Assembly (NCBI RefSeq): GCF_007559025.1
Contig: NZ_CP041765.1
Span: 2,972,679-3,036,678 of the forward strand
From: Tomitella fengzijianii
GTDB taxonomy: Bacteria; Actinomycetota; Actinomycetes; Mycobacteriales; Mycobacteriaceae
Direction: 5' to 3'
DNA length: 64,000 nt
Within the stretch, counting starts at the first letter, position 1, and each line of letters opens with the position of its first letter. A program made the translations under genes and the position numbers. The notes beneath the pieces were generated by a model. The model ran no database searches and was not told the DNA's origin. It saw only the letters and a program-made list of their open reading frames with translations. Below, one piece after another: positions 55,473 through 64,000 of the stretch.

Positions 55473-56723
55473 TCAGTGCGCCACCGGGCACTTTCCGGTG
55501 AAGTCCACCTCGAGCTCCTTGATGCCGTTGAGCCAGGCCGACGGCAGGCGCTGCGCCTCCCCCAGCTTGGTGATGTCCGGCATCACGTCTGCGATGGCGT
55601 TGAAGATCAGTTCGATCTCGAGCCGCGCCAGGTGCGTGCCGATGCAGAAGTGCGCCCCGGTGCCGCCGAACCCCAGGTGCGGATTGGGATCACGCGTGAT
55701 GTCGAAGGTGTAGGGGTCGTCGAACACCGTCTCGTCGCGGTTGCCGGACATGTAGAAGATGGCGACGCGGTCGCCCTTCTTGATCTGCTGGCCGCCGAGT
55801 TCGGCGTCGCAGGTGGCGGTGCGCTGGAACACGGTGACGGGGCTGGCCCAGCGGACGACCTCGTCCGCCATCGTCTTCGGCCGCTCCTCCCGCCACAGCT
55901 TCCACTGTTCGGGGTTGTCCATGAACGCGAGGATGCCGTGGGTGATGGCGTTGCGGGTGGTCTCGTTGCCGGCGACCGCCAGCAGCAGCACGAAGAAGCC
56001 GAACTCCTCGCTGCTCAGCGCCTCGCCGTCGATGCTGGCGTCGAGCAGCTTGCTGATGATGTCGTCCGCCGGCTCCTCGCGGCGCTTCTCCGCGAGGTTG
56101 TAGGCGTAGCCGAGCATCTCCATCGACGACATGGCCGGGTCGACGTCCGCGTTCTCCGGGTCGTCGTAGCCCATCATCTCGTTGGTCCACTTGAACAGCT
56201 GGCCGCGGTCCTCCTGCGGCACGCCCAGCAGCTCGGCGATGGCCTGCAGCGGCAGCTCGGCGGCGACCTTCGAGACGAAGTCGCCGGTCTGTTCGCCGTT
56301 GGCCTCGTTGACGATCTTCTCGGCACGCTCGGTGAGCGCGCCGCGCAGCGTCGCGATGGCGCGCGGGGTGAAGCCGCGGGAGATGATGCCGCGCAGCTTG
56401 GTGTGCACGGGCGCGTCCTGGTTGAGCAGGATCGTGCGCTGCATCTCGATCTGCTCACGGGTGATGTAGTCCGCGAAGCGGACGATGGCGGTGTTCTCCC
56501 ACGACGAGTACGTCTTGTCGTCGCGGGAGACCTCGCGGATGAGCTCGTGGCTGGTGACGGCCCAGTAGCCGTCGTCGTCGAAGCCGCCGACCTCGCGCGG
56601 CTGCGAGATCCAGTACACCGGGGCGTTTCGGCGCAGCTCGGCGAGCTGCTCGTGCGGGACGCGCTCGGCCATGAGCTCCGGCTCGGTGGGATCGAATCCC
56701 TCGGGAAGATTGGGCTTGGTCAC
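55473..56723 (-). CDS. cyp125: Steroid C26-monooxygenase CYP125
   Basis: A 416-residue cytochrome P450. I-helix AVAGNETTRNAI (near 260), ExxR in the K helix, heme loop FGGTGAHFCIG (near 347-357) with the thiolate Cys, and the C-terminal RLPSAWLNGIKEL found in CYP125. It oxidises the terminal methyl of the cholesterol side chain to start its degradation (Rv3545c). GTG 56723 has AGGAG 7 nt upstream. The divergent promoter shared with fadA5 holds two KstR-like operators. Confidence 0.93.
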   Translation of the reverse strand: MTKPNLPEGFDPTEPELMAERVPHEQLAELRRNAPVYWISQPREVGGFDDDGYWAVTSHELIREVSRDDKTYSSWENTAIVRFADYITREQIEMQRTILLNQDAPVHTKLRGIISRGFTPRAIATLRGALTERAEKIVNEANGEQTGDFVSKVAAELPLQAIAELLGVPQEDRGQLFKWTNEMMGYDDPENADVDPAMSSMEMLGYAYNLAEKRREEPADDIISKLLDASIDGEALSSEEFGFFVLLLAVAGNETTRNAITHGILAFMDNPEQWKLWREERPKTMADEVVRWASPVTVFQRTATCDAELGGQQIKKGDRVAIFYMSGNRDETVFDDPYTFDITRDPNPHLGFGGTGAHFCIGTHLARLEIELIFNAIADVMPDITKLGEAQRLPSAWLNGIKELEVDFTGKCPVAH

Positions 56724-56768
56724 GTCTACACTCCTGCCCTCGGCGGTCACGGGTGCCCCAGCCACTAC

Positions 56769-56803
56769 TGGAACACGTTCTAACTCGATTAGAACACATT
56801 CCA
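56769..56803. promoter_or_regulatory. Two KstR-type operators between cyp125 and fadA5
   Basis: TGGAACACGTTCTA (56769-56782) fits the KstR consensus TNNAACNNGTTNNA exactly; TAGAACACATTCCA (56790-56803) has one mismatch. Together they form a 35-bp imperfect palindrome. KstR represses cholesterol genes until a steroid CoA ester binds. A separate perfect palindrome CCAGTC-C-GACTGG (56801-56813) overlaps the end of the second site. Confidence 0.8.
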
Positions 56804-56850
56804 GTCCGACTGGAAAGGTTTGGCCCGGGACCAGCGGGACTCCGGCTTGA

Positions 56851-58233
<1,383 letters not shown>

Positions 58234-58248
58234 CCTCCGCACGTCCCT

Positions 58249-58283
58249 CGCGCGCCGTGTCCCGCCCCGGGGCACGGCGCGCG
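58249..58283 (+). terminator. Hairpin after fadA5
   Basis: Perfect 11-bp arms (cgcgcgccgtg and complement) with a 13-nt loop; no T-run. Confidence 0.5.
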
Positions 58284-58369
58284 ATCGCGTTCACCGCCTC
58301 GCCGGCCGCCCTACACTGGCGGCATCGGCAGCACAGCACGTCACACCAACCATGTCAGGAGCGCATCCG

Positions 58370-59029
58370 ATGTCGTCGTCCCCCGAACCCACCCTCGACC
58401 GCCGGGCCCTGCTCGACAGCCTCGTGGCCGCGCTGGAACGGCGCCACGAGGTCCTCGACGCCATCATCGAGTCGACCGACCGCGACGACGCCGCCCGCAA
58501 TGTCCGCCGCCTCCTGGACGTCCCGGCCGAGCACGCGGACGCCGTCCTGAACATGCAGCTGTGGCGCCTCAACCGCCAGGACCTGCGGCGGATGCAGAAG
58601 GAGCTCGAGGACGTCAACAGCGCGCTGAACTGGATCACCCCCAGCGACCGCGACGTGCGGCTGCGCCCGTTCGTCAAGCAGGAACCGGACACGTCGCTGT
58701 ACCGGGCCCGCGCCACAGAGCCGCGCGAGGACGGGACCACGCTGCACGCCCCCGGCCAGATCGACACCGCCATCGACGAGGGCCTCGCGCGGATCGACGA
58801 GGAATCGGCCGCGTGGTTCGTGGTCGAGGACCCGGACGACGACGGCAAGGCGGTGGGCCTGGCCGTGGGCGAGCTGGGCGATCACGGCGAGGTGGAACTG
58901 CGGCTGTGGATCACCCCGGAGTGCCGCGGGCAGGGATTCGGCACGTCGACGCTCAAGGAGAGCCGCGGCGAGCTGGCCGCCTGCTTCCCCGGCGTCAACC
59001 TGGTGGTGCGCACCAAGCTGGGGCGGTAG
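58370..59029 (+). CDS. GyrA coiled-coil-like domain fused to GNAT-like domain
   Basis: A 219-residue protein. Residues about 8-90 resemble the helical C-gate/tower part of GyrA/ParC: LLDSLVAALERRHEVLDAII, then RRLLDVPAEHADAVLNMQLW and RLNRQDLRRMQKEL, parallel to the GyrA run LLDI...AQAILDMQLRRL. Residues about 140-215 look like a GNAT acetyltransferase, with AVGLAVGEL, VELRLWITPECRGQGFGTS and the acetyl-CoA loop RGQGFG. No gyrase catalytic Tyr or ATPase part is present. Role unknown: an acetyltransferase that docks by a gyrase-like coil, or a DNA-binding adaptor, is possible. ATG 58370 has AGGAG 9 nt upstream. Confidence 0.75.
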   Translation: MSSSPEPTLDRRALLDSLVAALERRHEVLDAIIESTDRDDAARNVRRLLDVPAEHADAVLNMQLWRLNRQDLRRMQKELEDVNSALNWITPSDRDVRLRPFVKQEPDTSLYRARATEPREDGTTLHAPGQIDTAIDEGLARIDEESAAWFVVEDPDDDGKAVGLAVGELGDHGEVELRLWITPECRGQGFGTSTLKESRGELAACFPGVNLVVRTKLGR

Positions 59030-59057
59030 CGGCCGCGCGTCTCCACGGAAGGCGCAT

Positions 59058-59113
59058 CGACCAAGCGGAAATTGCTCGATCAGGGCGCTGATCCGGCATT
59101 TTCTGCTTGGTCG
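59058..59113. repeat. 56-bp imperfect inverted repeat
   Basis: Arms cgaccaagcggaaa and ttttctgcttggtcg pair with few mismatches around a second internal pairing (gatcag/ctgatc). It lies beside the stronger 44-bp palindrome between the GNAT-fusion and SDR genes and may be a second terminator. Confidence 0.65.
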
Positions 59114-59122
59114 CCCCCGAAC

Positions 59123-59166
59123 ACGGCGGTGGCCGGCGGTTCCGCGGAACCGCCGGCCACCGCCGT
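59123..59166. terminator. 44-bp perfect palindrome, bidirectional terminator
   Basis: A perfect palindrome centred on ttccgcggaa between converging genes. It is GC-rich and lacks a T-run, so termination is inferred from position. Confidence 0.6.
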
Positions 59167-59180
59167 TCGCGCTCTTGCTG

Positions 59181-60098
59181 TCAGCGCGCCCCGTACACCG
59201 GGGTGGGCGTCTCCGCCTTGCCCAGCAGGTCCTTCACCACCGGCCCGAGCTCCTTCGGGTCGATGCGGGCGCCCTTGTCCCAGGCCGGGCCGTGCCGCCA
59301 GCCCTCGGCCACCGTGACGCTGCCGCCCTCGACCTCGAACACGCGCCCGGTCACGTCGCCGGACTCGGTGCTGCCCAGCCACACCACCATCGGCGAGATG
59401 TTCGCGGGGTCCATCACGTCGAACCCGCCCTCCGGCGCCGCCATCGCCTCGGCCATCGCGCCGCCGGCGCCGACGGTCATCCGGGTGCGGGCCGCGGGGG
59501 CGATCGCGTTGGCGGTGATGCCGTAGCCGCCCATCTCCGCGGCGGCCTGGATCGTCATCTCGGCGATGCCGGCCTTGGCGGCGGCGTAGTTGCCCTGGCC
59601 GACGCTGCCCTGCAGCCCCGCTCCGGAGGTGGTGTTGATGATGCGCGCCTGGCGGGTGCGGCCCGCCTTCGATTCGGCACGCCAGTAGGCGGCGGCGTGA
59701 TGGAGCGGCGCGAAGTGCCCCTTGAGGTGCACGCGGGTCACGGCGTCCCACTCGTCCTCGCCCATCGAGACCAGCATCCGGTCACGCAGGAAGCCGGCGT
59801 TGTTCACCAGCACGTCCAGTCCGCCGAAGGTGTCGATCGCGGTCTTGATCAGGTTCTGCGCGCCCTCCCAGGAGGCCACGTCGTCCCCGTTGACGACGGC
59901 GTCGCCGCCGGCCGCCTTGATCTCGGCCACGACCTGCTCGGCGGGGTGCTCGCCGGTGTCCTTCCCGTCCGCGCCCGCGCCGAGGTCGTTGACCACGACC
60001 TTCGCGCCCTCTGCCGCGAAGGCCAGCGCGTGCTCGCGCCCGATCCCTCGTCCGGCACCGGTCACGATGACGATGCGGCCGTCAACCAATCCGCTCAC
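59181..60098 (-). CDS. Short-chain dehydrogenase (Rv3548c-type)
   Basis: A 305-residue SDR. NAD(P) motif TGAGRGIGREHALAF (near 15), NNAG (near 100), Ser in NTTSGAGLQG (near 155) and YAAAK (near 170). The extra 40 residues at the C-terminus and the close match of neighbours point to Rv3548c, part of the steroid-ring degradation locus; it resembles hydroxyacyl-CoA dehydrogenase domains of MFE-2. GTG 60098 is chosen because AAGGAG lies 8 nt upstream; GTG 60107 overlaps that site. Divergent from echA20 across a long palindromic operator. Confidence 0.87.
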   Translation of the reverse strand: MSGLVDGRIVIVTGAGRGIGREHALAFAAEGAKVVVNDLGAGADGKDTGEHPAEQVVAEIKAAGGDAVVNGDDVASWEGAQNLIKTAIDTFGGLDVLVNNAGFLRDRMLVSMGEDEWDAVTRVHLKGHFAPLHHAAAYWRAESKAGRTRQARIINTTSGAGLQGSVGQGNYAAAKAGIAEMTIQAAAEMGGYGITANAIAPAARTRMTVGAGGAMAEAMAAPEGGFDVMDPANISPMVVWLGSTESGDVTGRVFEVEGGSVTVAEGWRHGPAWDKGARIDPKELGPVVKDLLGKAETPTPVYGAR

Positions 60099-60132
60099 TG
60101 CATTCACTCCTTATCCGGGGGCACTCATCTGG

Positions 60133-60161
60133 TAACATACCAAGCAATCGCTTGGTTGTTA
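60133..60161. promoter_or_regulatory. Palindromic operator between the SDR and echA20
   Basis: ACCAAGC-AATC-GCTTGGT (60139-60156) has perfect 7-bp arms, extended by TAACA and GTTA to 29 bp. CAAG/CTTG half-sites recall KstR2, but the spacing is 6 rather than 2, so another TetR repressor may bind. Confidence 0.65.
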
Positions 60162-60280
60162 AGCCCGGCGGCGGTGATCGCGCCGAGCCGGTCACCCGGC
60201 CGAGCCGGTAAGCGATCACGGACCCGGACGCGGAGGTCCGGCCCACCAGCAAGGTTCGACCCGAAGGTAAGGAAGCAGAC

Positions 60281-61060
60281 ATGGGCATCACGTCCACCTC
60301 GAACGGGAGCGGGATCACCACCGTCACCGTCGACTACCCGCCTGTGAACGCACTGCCGTCCGCGGCGTGGTTCGAGCTGGCCGAGGCGATCCTGGCCGCC
60401 GGCCGTGACCCCGGCACGCACGTCGTGATCCTGCGCGCGGAGGGCCGCGGCTTCAACGCGGGCGTCGACATCAAGGAGATGCAGGCCACGGAGGGCTTCG
60501 ACGCACTGGTCGCGGCCAACCGCGGATGCGCCGCGGCGTTCTCCGCCGTCTACGACTGCGAGGTCCCCGTGGTCGTCGCGGTGAACGGCTTCTGCGTGGG
60601 CGGCGGCGTCGGACTGGTGGGCAACGCGGACGTCATCGTCGCCACCGACGATGCCGTCTTCGGCCTGCCCGAGGTGGACCGGGGCGCCCTGGGCGCCGCC
60701 ACCCACCTGTCGCGGCTCGTGCCCCAGCACATGATGCGCACCCTGTACTACACCGCGCAGAACGTCACCGCGCAGCAGCTGCACCACTTCGGGTCGGTCT
60801 ACAAGGTGGTGCCCCGCGAGGAGCTGGACGCCGCCGCCGTCGACGTCGCGCAGAAGATCGCCGACAAGGACCCGAACGTGATCCGCGCCGCCAAGGCCGC
60901 GATCAACGGCATCGACCCGATGGACGTCAAGGGCAGCTACCTGCTCGAGCAGCGCTACACCTACGAACTCAACCTGGCCGGGGTGGCCGACGAGCACCGC
61001 GATGCGTTCGTGGCCACCGGCAAGCCCAAATCGAACACACCCAACGAAGGGGCCGAGTAA
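60281..61060 (+). CDS. echA20: EchA20, ring-opening hydrolase of the crotonase family
   Basis: A 259-residue crotonase-fold enzyme. Oxyanion-hole segments are GFNAGVDIKEM (near 57) and NGFCVGGGVGLVG (near 100), and FGLPEVDRGALG (near 126) follows. In M. tuberculosis EchA20 (Rv3550) hydrolyses a carbon-carbon bond of HIEC-CoA, opening one of the two rings left from cholesterol. ATG 60281 follows GTAAGGA. It starts the echA20-ipdA-ipdB-ipdC operon; the next gene begins at the base after its stop. Confidence 0.92.
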   Translation: MGITSTSNGSGITTVTVDYPPVNALPSAAWFELAEAILAAGRDPGTHVVILRAEGRGFNAGVDIKEMQATEGFDALVAANRGCAAAFSAVYDCEVPVVVAVNGFCVGGGVGLVGNADVIVATDDAVFGLPEVDRGALGAATHLSRLVPQHMMRTLYYTAQNVTAQQLHHFGSVYKVVPREELDAAAVDVAQKIADKDPNVIRAAKAAINGIDPMDVKGSYLLEQRYTYELNLAGVADEHRDAFVATGKPKSNTPNEGAE

Positions 61061-61966
61061 ATGGCACAGATGCGCGACAAGCGCCGCTCACTTGATGAGG
61101 CCGTCGCCGGTATCGAGAGCGGCATGACGATCGGGCTCGGCGGCTGGGGTTCCCGGCGCAAGCCGATGGCCCTGGTCCGCGCGCTGCTGCGGACCGATGT
61201 CACCGACCTCACCGTCGTCGGCTTCCTCGGGCCGGATCTGGGCCTGCTGATCTCAGCAGGAAAGGTCAAGCGCGCCTACTACGGGTTCGTCTCCCTGGAC
61301 TCCAAGCCGTTCTACGATCCGTGGTTCGCGAAGGCCCGCACCGAGGGCACCATCGAGGCACGCGAGATGGACGAGGGCATGGTCAAGGCCGGCCTGCAGG
61401 CCGCAGCGGCGCGCCTGCCGTTCCAGCCGATCCGTGCCGGCCTCGGCTCGAGCGTCCCGCAGTTCTGGGGCGAGGAGCTCAAGACCGTCGACTCCCCGTA
61501 CCCCGCCGCGGACGGCCGCACCGAGACGCTGCTGGCGATGCCGGCGCTGAACCTCGATGCGGCCCTGGTGCACCTGGACATCGCCGACGAGCACGGCAAC
61601 GCCGCCTACACCGGCGTGGATCCGTACTTCGACGACCTGCACCTGATGTCGGCTACGCAGCGCATCCTGAGCGTGGAGAAGATCGTCTCCACCGACGAGC
61701 TGGTGAAGTCCGTTCCGCAGCAGTCGCTTCTGGTCAACCGCATGATGGTCGACACCGTCAGCGAGGCGCGCAACGGCGCGCACTTCACCCTCGCCGACGA
61801 CTACGGTCGCGACGAGGCGTTCCAGCGCCACTACGCCGAGTCCGCGAAGGACCCCGAGGCCTGGCAGAAGTTCGCCGCCACCTACCTGGCCGGCAGCGAG
61901 GCCGACTACCAGGCGGCCGTCGCACAGTTCGCGCAGGACCAGAAGGACAAGAAGGAGCAGGCATGA
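61061..61966 (+). CDS. ipdA: IpdA, COCHEA-CoA hydrolase alpha subunit
   Basis: A 301-residue protein of the class I CoA-transferase fold (SMTIGLGGWGSRRKPMAL and so on near 22, then FLGPDLGLLISAGKV near 52 and FYGFVSLDSKP-like segment). With IpdB it forms a heterotetramer that acts as a hydrolase, opening the last ring of the sterol nucleus (COCHEA-CoA). A conserved Glu in the alpha subunit is catalytic in the family. ATG 61061 directly follows the echA20 stop with GAAGGGG upstream; its stop overlaps ipdB (ATGA). Confidence 0.92.
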   Translation: MAQMRDKRRSLDEAVAGIESGMTIGLGGWGSRRKPMALVRALLRTDVTDLTVVGFLGPDLGLLISAGKVKRAYYGFVSLDSKPFYDPWFAKARTEGTIEAREMDEGMVKAGLQAAAARLPFQPIRAGLGSSVPQFWGEELKTVDSPYPAADGRTETLLAMPALNLDAALVHLDIADEHGNAAYTGVDPYFDDLHLMSATQRILSVEKIVSTDELVKSVPQQSLLVNRMMVDTVSEARNGAHFTLADDYGRDEAFQRHYAESAKDPEAWQKFAATYLAGSEADYQAAVAQFAQDQKDKKEQA

Positions 61967-62718
61967 CCGACACCGAAGTCACGAGGGCCGAGTACTGCGC
62001 CGTCGCGTGCGCGGAGATGTTCTCCGGTGCCGGCGAGATCATGGCCTCCCCGATGGCCACGCTGCCGTCCATCGGCGCCCGGCTGGCCCGCCTGACCACC
62101 GAGCCGGACCTCCTCATCACCGACGGCAACGCGCTGATCCTCGCGGATACGCCCGCGCTCGGCCAGCCCGGCCGGGTGGAAGGCTGGCTGCCGTTCTCCA
62201 AGGTGTTCGACGTGGTCGCCTCGGGCCGCCGGCACGTGGTGATGGGCGCCAACCAGCTCGACAAGTACGGCAACCAGAACATCTCCGCGTTCGGGCCGCT
62301 GGACAAGCCGACGCGCCAGATGTTCGGCGTGCGCGGCGGGCCGGGCAACGCCATCAACCACGCCACCAGCTACTGGGTGGGCAAGCACTCGGCGCGCGTG
62401 TTCTGCGAGCAGGTCGACGTGGTGTGCGGCGTGGGCTACGACAAGGCCGACCCGGACAACCCCGCCTACCGATTCCTGAACAACTACCAGGTGGTGTCCA
62501 ACCTGGGCGTGTTCGACTACAGCGGCCCCGGCCGCACCATGCACGCGCTGAGCCTGCACCCGGGCGTCACCGCGGAACAGGTCCGCGAGAACACCACGTT
62601 CGAGATCGACGGCCTCGACGCCGCCGGCCCCACACGGGAGCCCTCGGCCGAGGAACTGCGCCTCATCCGCGAGGTCATCGACCCCAAGTCGATGCGCGAC
62701 CGCGAGGTGGCGCTGTGA
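61963..62718 (+). CDS. ipdB: IpdB, COCHEA-CoA hydrolase beta subunit
   Basis: A 251-residue beta subunit of the CoA-transferase-like IpdAB enzyme: EMFSGAGEIMASPMATLPS (near 19), LITDGNALIL (near 51), VVMGANQLDKYGNQN (near 92) and GGPGNAINHA (near 125). It needs IpdA for activity. ATG 61963 overlaps the ipdA stop and the GTG of ipdC overlaps its own, so the three are translationally coupled. Confidence 0.93.
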   Translation: MTDTEVTRAEYCAVACAEMFSGAGEIMASPMATLPSIGARLARLTTEPDLLITDGNALILADTPALGQPGRVEGWLPFSKVFDVVASGRRHVVMGANQLDKYGNQNISAFGPLDKPTRQMFGVRGGPGNAINHATSYWVGKHSARVFCEQVDVVCGVGYDKADPDNPAYRFLNNYQVVSNLGVFDYSGPGRTMHALSLHPGVTAEQVRENTTFEIDGLDAAGPTREPSAEELRLIREVIDPKSMRDREVAL

Positions 62719-63791
62719 CCACCCCGCAGATCTCGACCCGCTTCACCGAGCTGGTCGGCGTGCAGTATCCGATCGTCCAGACCGGCATGGGCTGGGTGTC
62801 GGGCCCCGGACTCACCGCCGCCACCGCGAACGCCGGCGGCCTCGGCATCATCGCGTCGGCGACGATGACCTTCAACGAGCTCGAGGCCGCGGTCAAGAAG
62901 ACGAAGTCGCTGACCGACAAGCCCTTCGGCGTGAACATCCGCGCCGACGCCACCGACGCGAAGGAACGGATCGATCTGCTGATCCGCGAGAACGTCAAGG
63001 TGGCCTCGTTCGCGCTGGCGCCCAAGAAGGACCTGATCGCCAAGCTCAAGGACAACGGGGTCGTCGTGATCCCGTCGATCGGCGCGGCCAAGCACGCCGT
63101 CAAGGTGGCCTCCTGGGGCGCCGACGCGGTGATCGTGCAGGGCGGCGAAGGCGGCGGACACACCGGCGGGGTCGCCACCACGCTGCTGCTGCCCAGCGTC
63201 ATCGACGCCCTCGGCGACGGCGGCATCCCCGTGGTGGCCGCCGGCGGTTTCTTCGACGGACGAGGCCTGGCCGCCGCGCTGTCCTACGGTGCCGAAGGCA
63301 TCGCGATGGGCACCCGCTTCCTGCTCACCTCCGATTCGGCGGTGCCCGATTCGGTCAAGCAGGAGTACCTGGCGCGCGGGCTGCAGGACACCACAGTCTC
63401 GCGCAAGGTCGACGGCATGCCGCATCGCGTGCTCAACACCGAGCTGGTGGACGCGCTCGAGAAGAGCAGCTACGCCAAGGGCCTCGCGGCGGCGGCGAAG
63501 AACGCCACCGAGTTCAAGGCGATGACCGGGATGAAGTGGTCGACGCTCGTGCGCGACGGGCTCGCCATGAAGAAGGCGTCCGACCGCACCTGGCAGCAGA
63601 TCATCATGGCGGGCAATACGCCGATGCTGCTCAAGGCCGGCCTGGTGGAGGGCAACACCAAGGCGGGCGTGCTCGCCTCGGGTCAGGTCGTCGGCATGAT
63701 CGACGACCTGCCCAGCTGCTCCGAGCTCATCGAGCGCATCATGACCCAGGCGGCGGAGCGGATCGACGCGATGTCGCGGCTGCGCGGCTGA
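62715..63791 (+). CDS. ipdC: IpdC, flavin-dependent oxidoreductase
   Basis: A 358-residue TIM-barrel protein of the nitronate monooxygenase-like family, with PIVQTGMGWVSGPGLTAA near 19, VIVQGGEGGGHTGG (FMN phosphate loop, near 140) and VVAAGGFFDGRGLAAAL with GTRFLLTSDS (near 200). In the steroid pathway IpdC (Rv3553) acts on hydroxylated HIC-CoA before EchA20 and IpdAB. GTG 62715 overlaps the ipdB stop by 4 bp. A strong terminator follows. Confidence 0.92.
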   Translation: MTTPQISTRFTELVGVQYPIVQTGMGWVSGPGLTAATANAGGLGIIASATMTFNELEAAVKKTKSLTDKPFGVNIRADATDAKERIDLLIRENVKVASFALAPKKDLIAKLKDNGVVVIPSIGAAKHAVKVASWGADAVIVQGGEGGGHTGGVATTLLLPSVIDALGDGGIPVVAAGGFFDGRGLAAALSYGAEGIAMGTRFLLTSDSAVPDSVKQEYLARGLQDTTVSRKVDGMPHRVLNTELVDALEKSSYAKGLAAAAKNATEFKAMTGMKWSTLVRDGLAMKKASDRTWQQIIMAGNTPMLLKAGLVEGNTKAGVLASGQVVGMIDDLPSCSELIERIMTQAAERIDAMSRLRG

Positions 63792-63816
63792 TCGTCGGCT
63801 TCACCCGCCCACGACG

Positions 63817-63860
63817 GAAAGCGGGGCCGGCCGGGATTCCTCCCGGCCGGCCCCGCTTTC
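63817..63860 (+). terminator. Terminator of the ipd operon
   Basis: A perfect 20-bp stem (gaaagcggggccggccggga and complement) with a 4-nt loop, ending in CTTTC. It also faces the converging partial gene. Confidence 0.9.
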
Positions 63861-63903
63861 GTTGCCGTTGCAGCGATCTCAGGCGGCTATCGCCCGCCCG
63901 CGA

Positions 63904-64000
63904 TCACTGCACGCCCAGCGCCGCGCCGATCCGATCGACCGCTTCGTCCACGGCCTGCGCGACCGGGCCGGTCCGGCCCGCGTCCGCAGCCGCGTCCGGC
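63904..64000 (-). CDS. Partial gene, C-terminal 32 codons
   Basis: The minus-strand frame ending in TGA at 63904-63906 is open to the window edge, with GC-rich third positions. It ends in a helical AQAVDEAVDRIGAALGVQ. Too little is present to name it. Its place after the ipd terminator, converging, supports a real gene. Confidence 0.5.
   Translation of the reverse strand, partial: PDAAADAGRTGPVAQAVDEAVDRIGAALGVQ

Overview
The window is about 70% GC, gene-dense and bacterial. Its gene content and order point to an actinobacterium of the order Mycobacteriales (a mycolic-acid group relative outside Mycobacterium; I cannot name the genus from sequence alone). Markers include WhiB1, a mycoredoxin-type glutaredoxin, a SigH/RshA mycothiol-system pair, the AdnAB helicase-nuclease, FasR, MoeZ, the 24-residue ribosomal protein bL37 and a cholesterol-catabolism cluster. 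From roughly 8.9 kb to 55.4 kb the order follows, with gaps, the Rv3193c to Rv3228 interval as I remember it from M. tuberculosis. The two flanks are fatty-acid and steroid genes that lie elsewhere in that genome.

Layout. 1-8.3 kb: a DUF1611-type P-loop protein cut by the window edge, a pair of acyl-CoA dehydrogenases (FadE24/FadE23-like), an ABC-F ATPase with a hairpin over its start, a FadD2-like acyl-CoA ligase and an orphan small protein. 8.4-8.9 kb: two identical initiator tRNA genes, each with its own terminator. 8.9-18.8 kb: envelope and proteolysis genes (UPF0182, PPA1309 family, PDZ/Lon-like protease, DUF2342 and DUF45 metalloprotease-like proteins), then a protein with a RiPP-recognition-like N-terminus and a ThiF/cyclodehydratase-like C-terminus, and an ABC1 kinase. 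18.8-30.6 kb: DNA and redox maintenance (uvrD2, glutaredoxin, nudC, K+ channel, adnB, adnA). 30.8-39.9 kb: lipase, alkyltransferase-like protein, MFS exporter with a divergent GntR regulator, an orphan EspI-like ParA ATPase, moeZ, a DUF3152 putative protease, fasR and DUF3107. 40-48.4 kb: ferritin-like protein, DEAD-box helicase behind a long leader, beta-propeller membrane protein, ParA ATPase, gpm2-GNAT-SnoaL operon, membrane protein and lipid kinase. 48.4-55.4 kb: whiB1, pdtaS, bL37, sigH-rshA, ybaK, aroA-rsgA. 55.4-63.8 kb: cyp125, fadA5, a GyrA-like/GNAT fusion, an SDR, and echA20-ipdA-ipdB-ipdC for opening the last sterol rings. The last 97 bases hold the end of a gene on the minus strand.

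How the genes work together. Many junctions overlap by 4 bp (ATGA, GTGA or CTGA), which marks tight operons: adnA-adnB, DUF3152-moeZ, gpm2-GNAT-SnoaL, sigH-rshA, aroA-rsgA and ipdA-ipdB-ipdC. Several genes appear leaderless, with a TANNNT-like hexamer 6-8 nt before the start codon. The cyp125/fadA5 promoter carries two KstR-type operators, and echA20 and the SDR share a separate long palindromic operator.

Most notable for follow-up: the RRE-like/E1-like fusion inside the protease cluster; the GyrA coiled-coil/GNAT fusion beside fadA5; two genes (rhlE-like and rsgA) whose best start codon is CTG; the absence of whiB7 at its usual place; the hairpin leader of the ABC-F gene; and a recurring set of short tandem repeats, mostly with a 15-bp period, in and between genes. 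No phage, insertion sequence or CRISPR array was seen.
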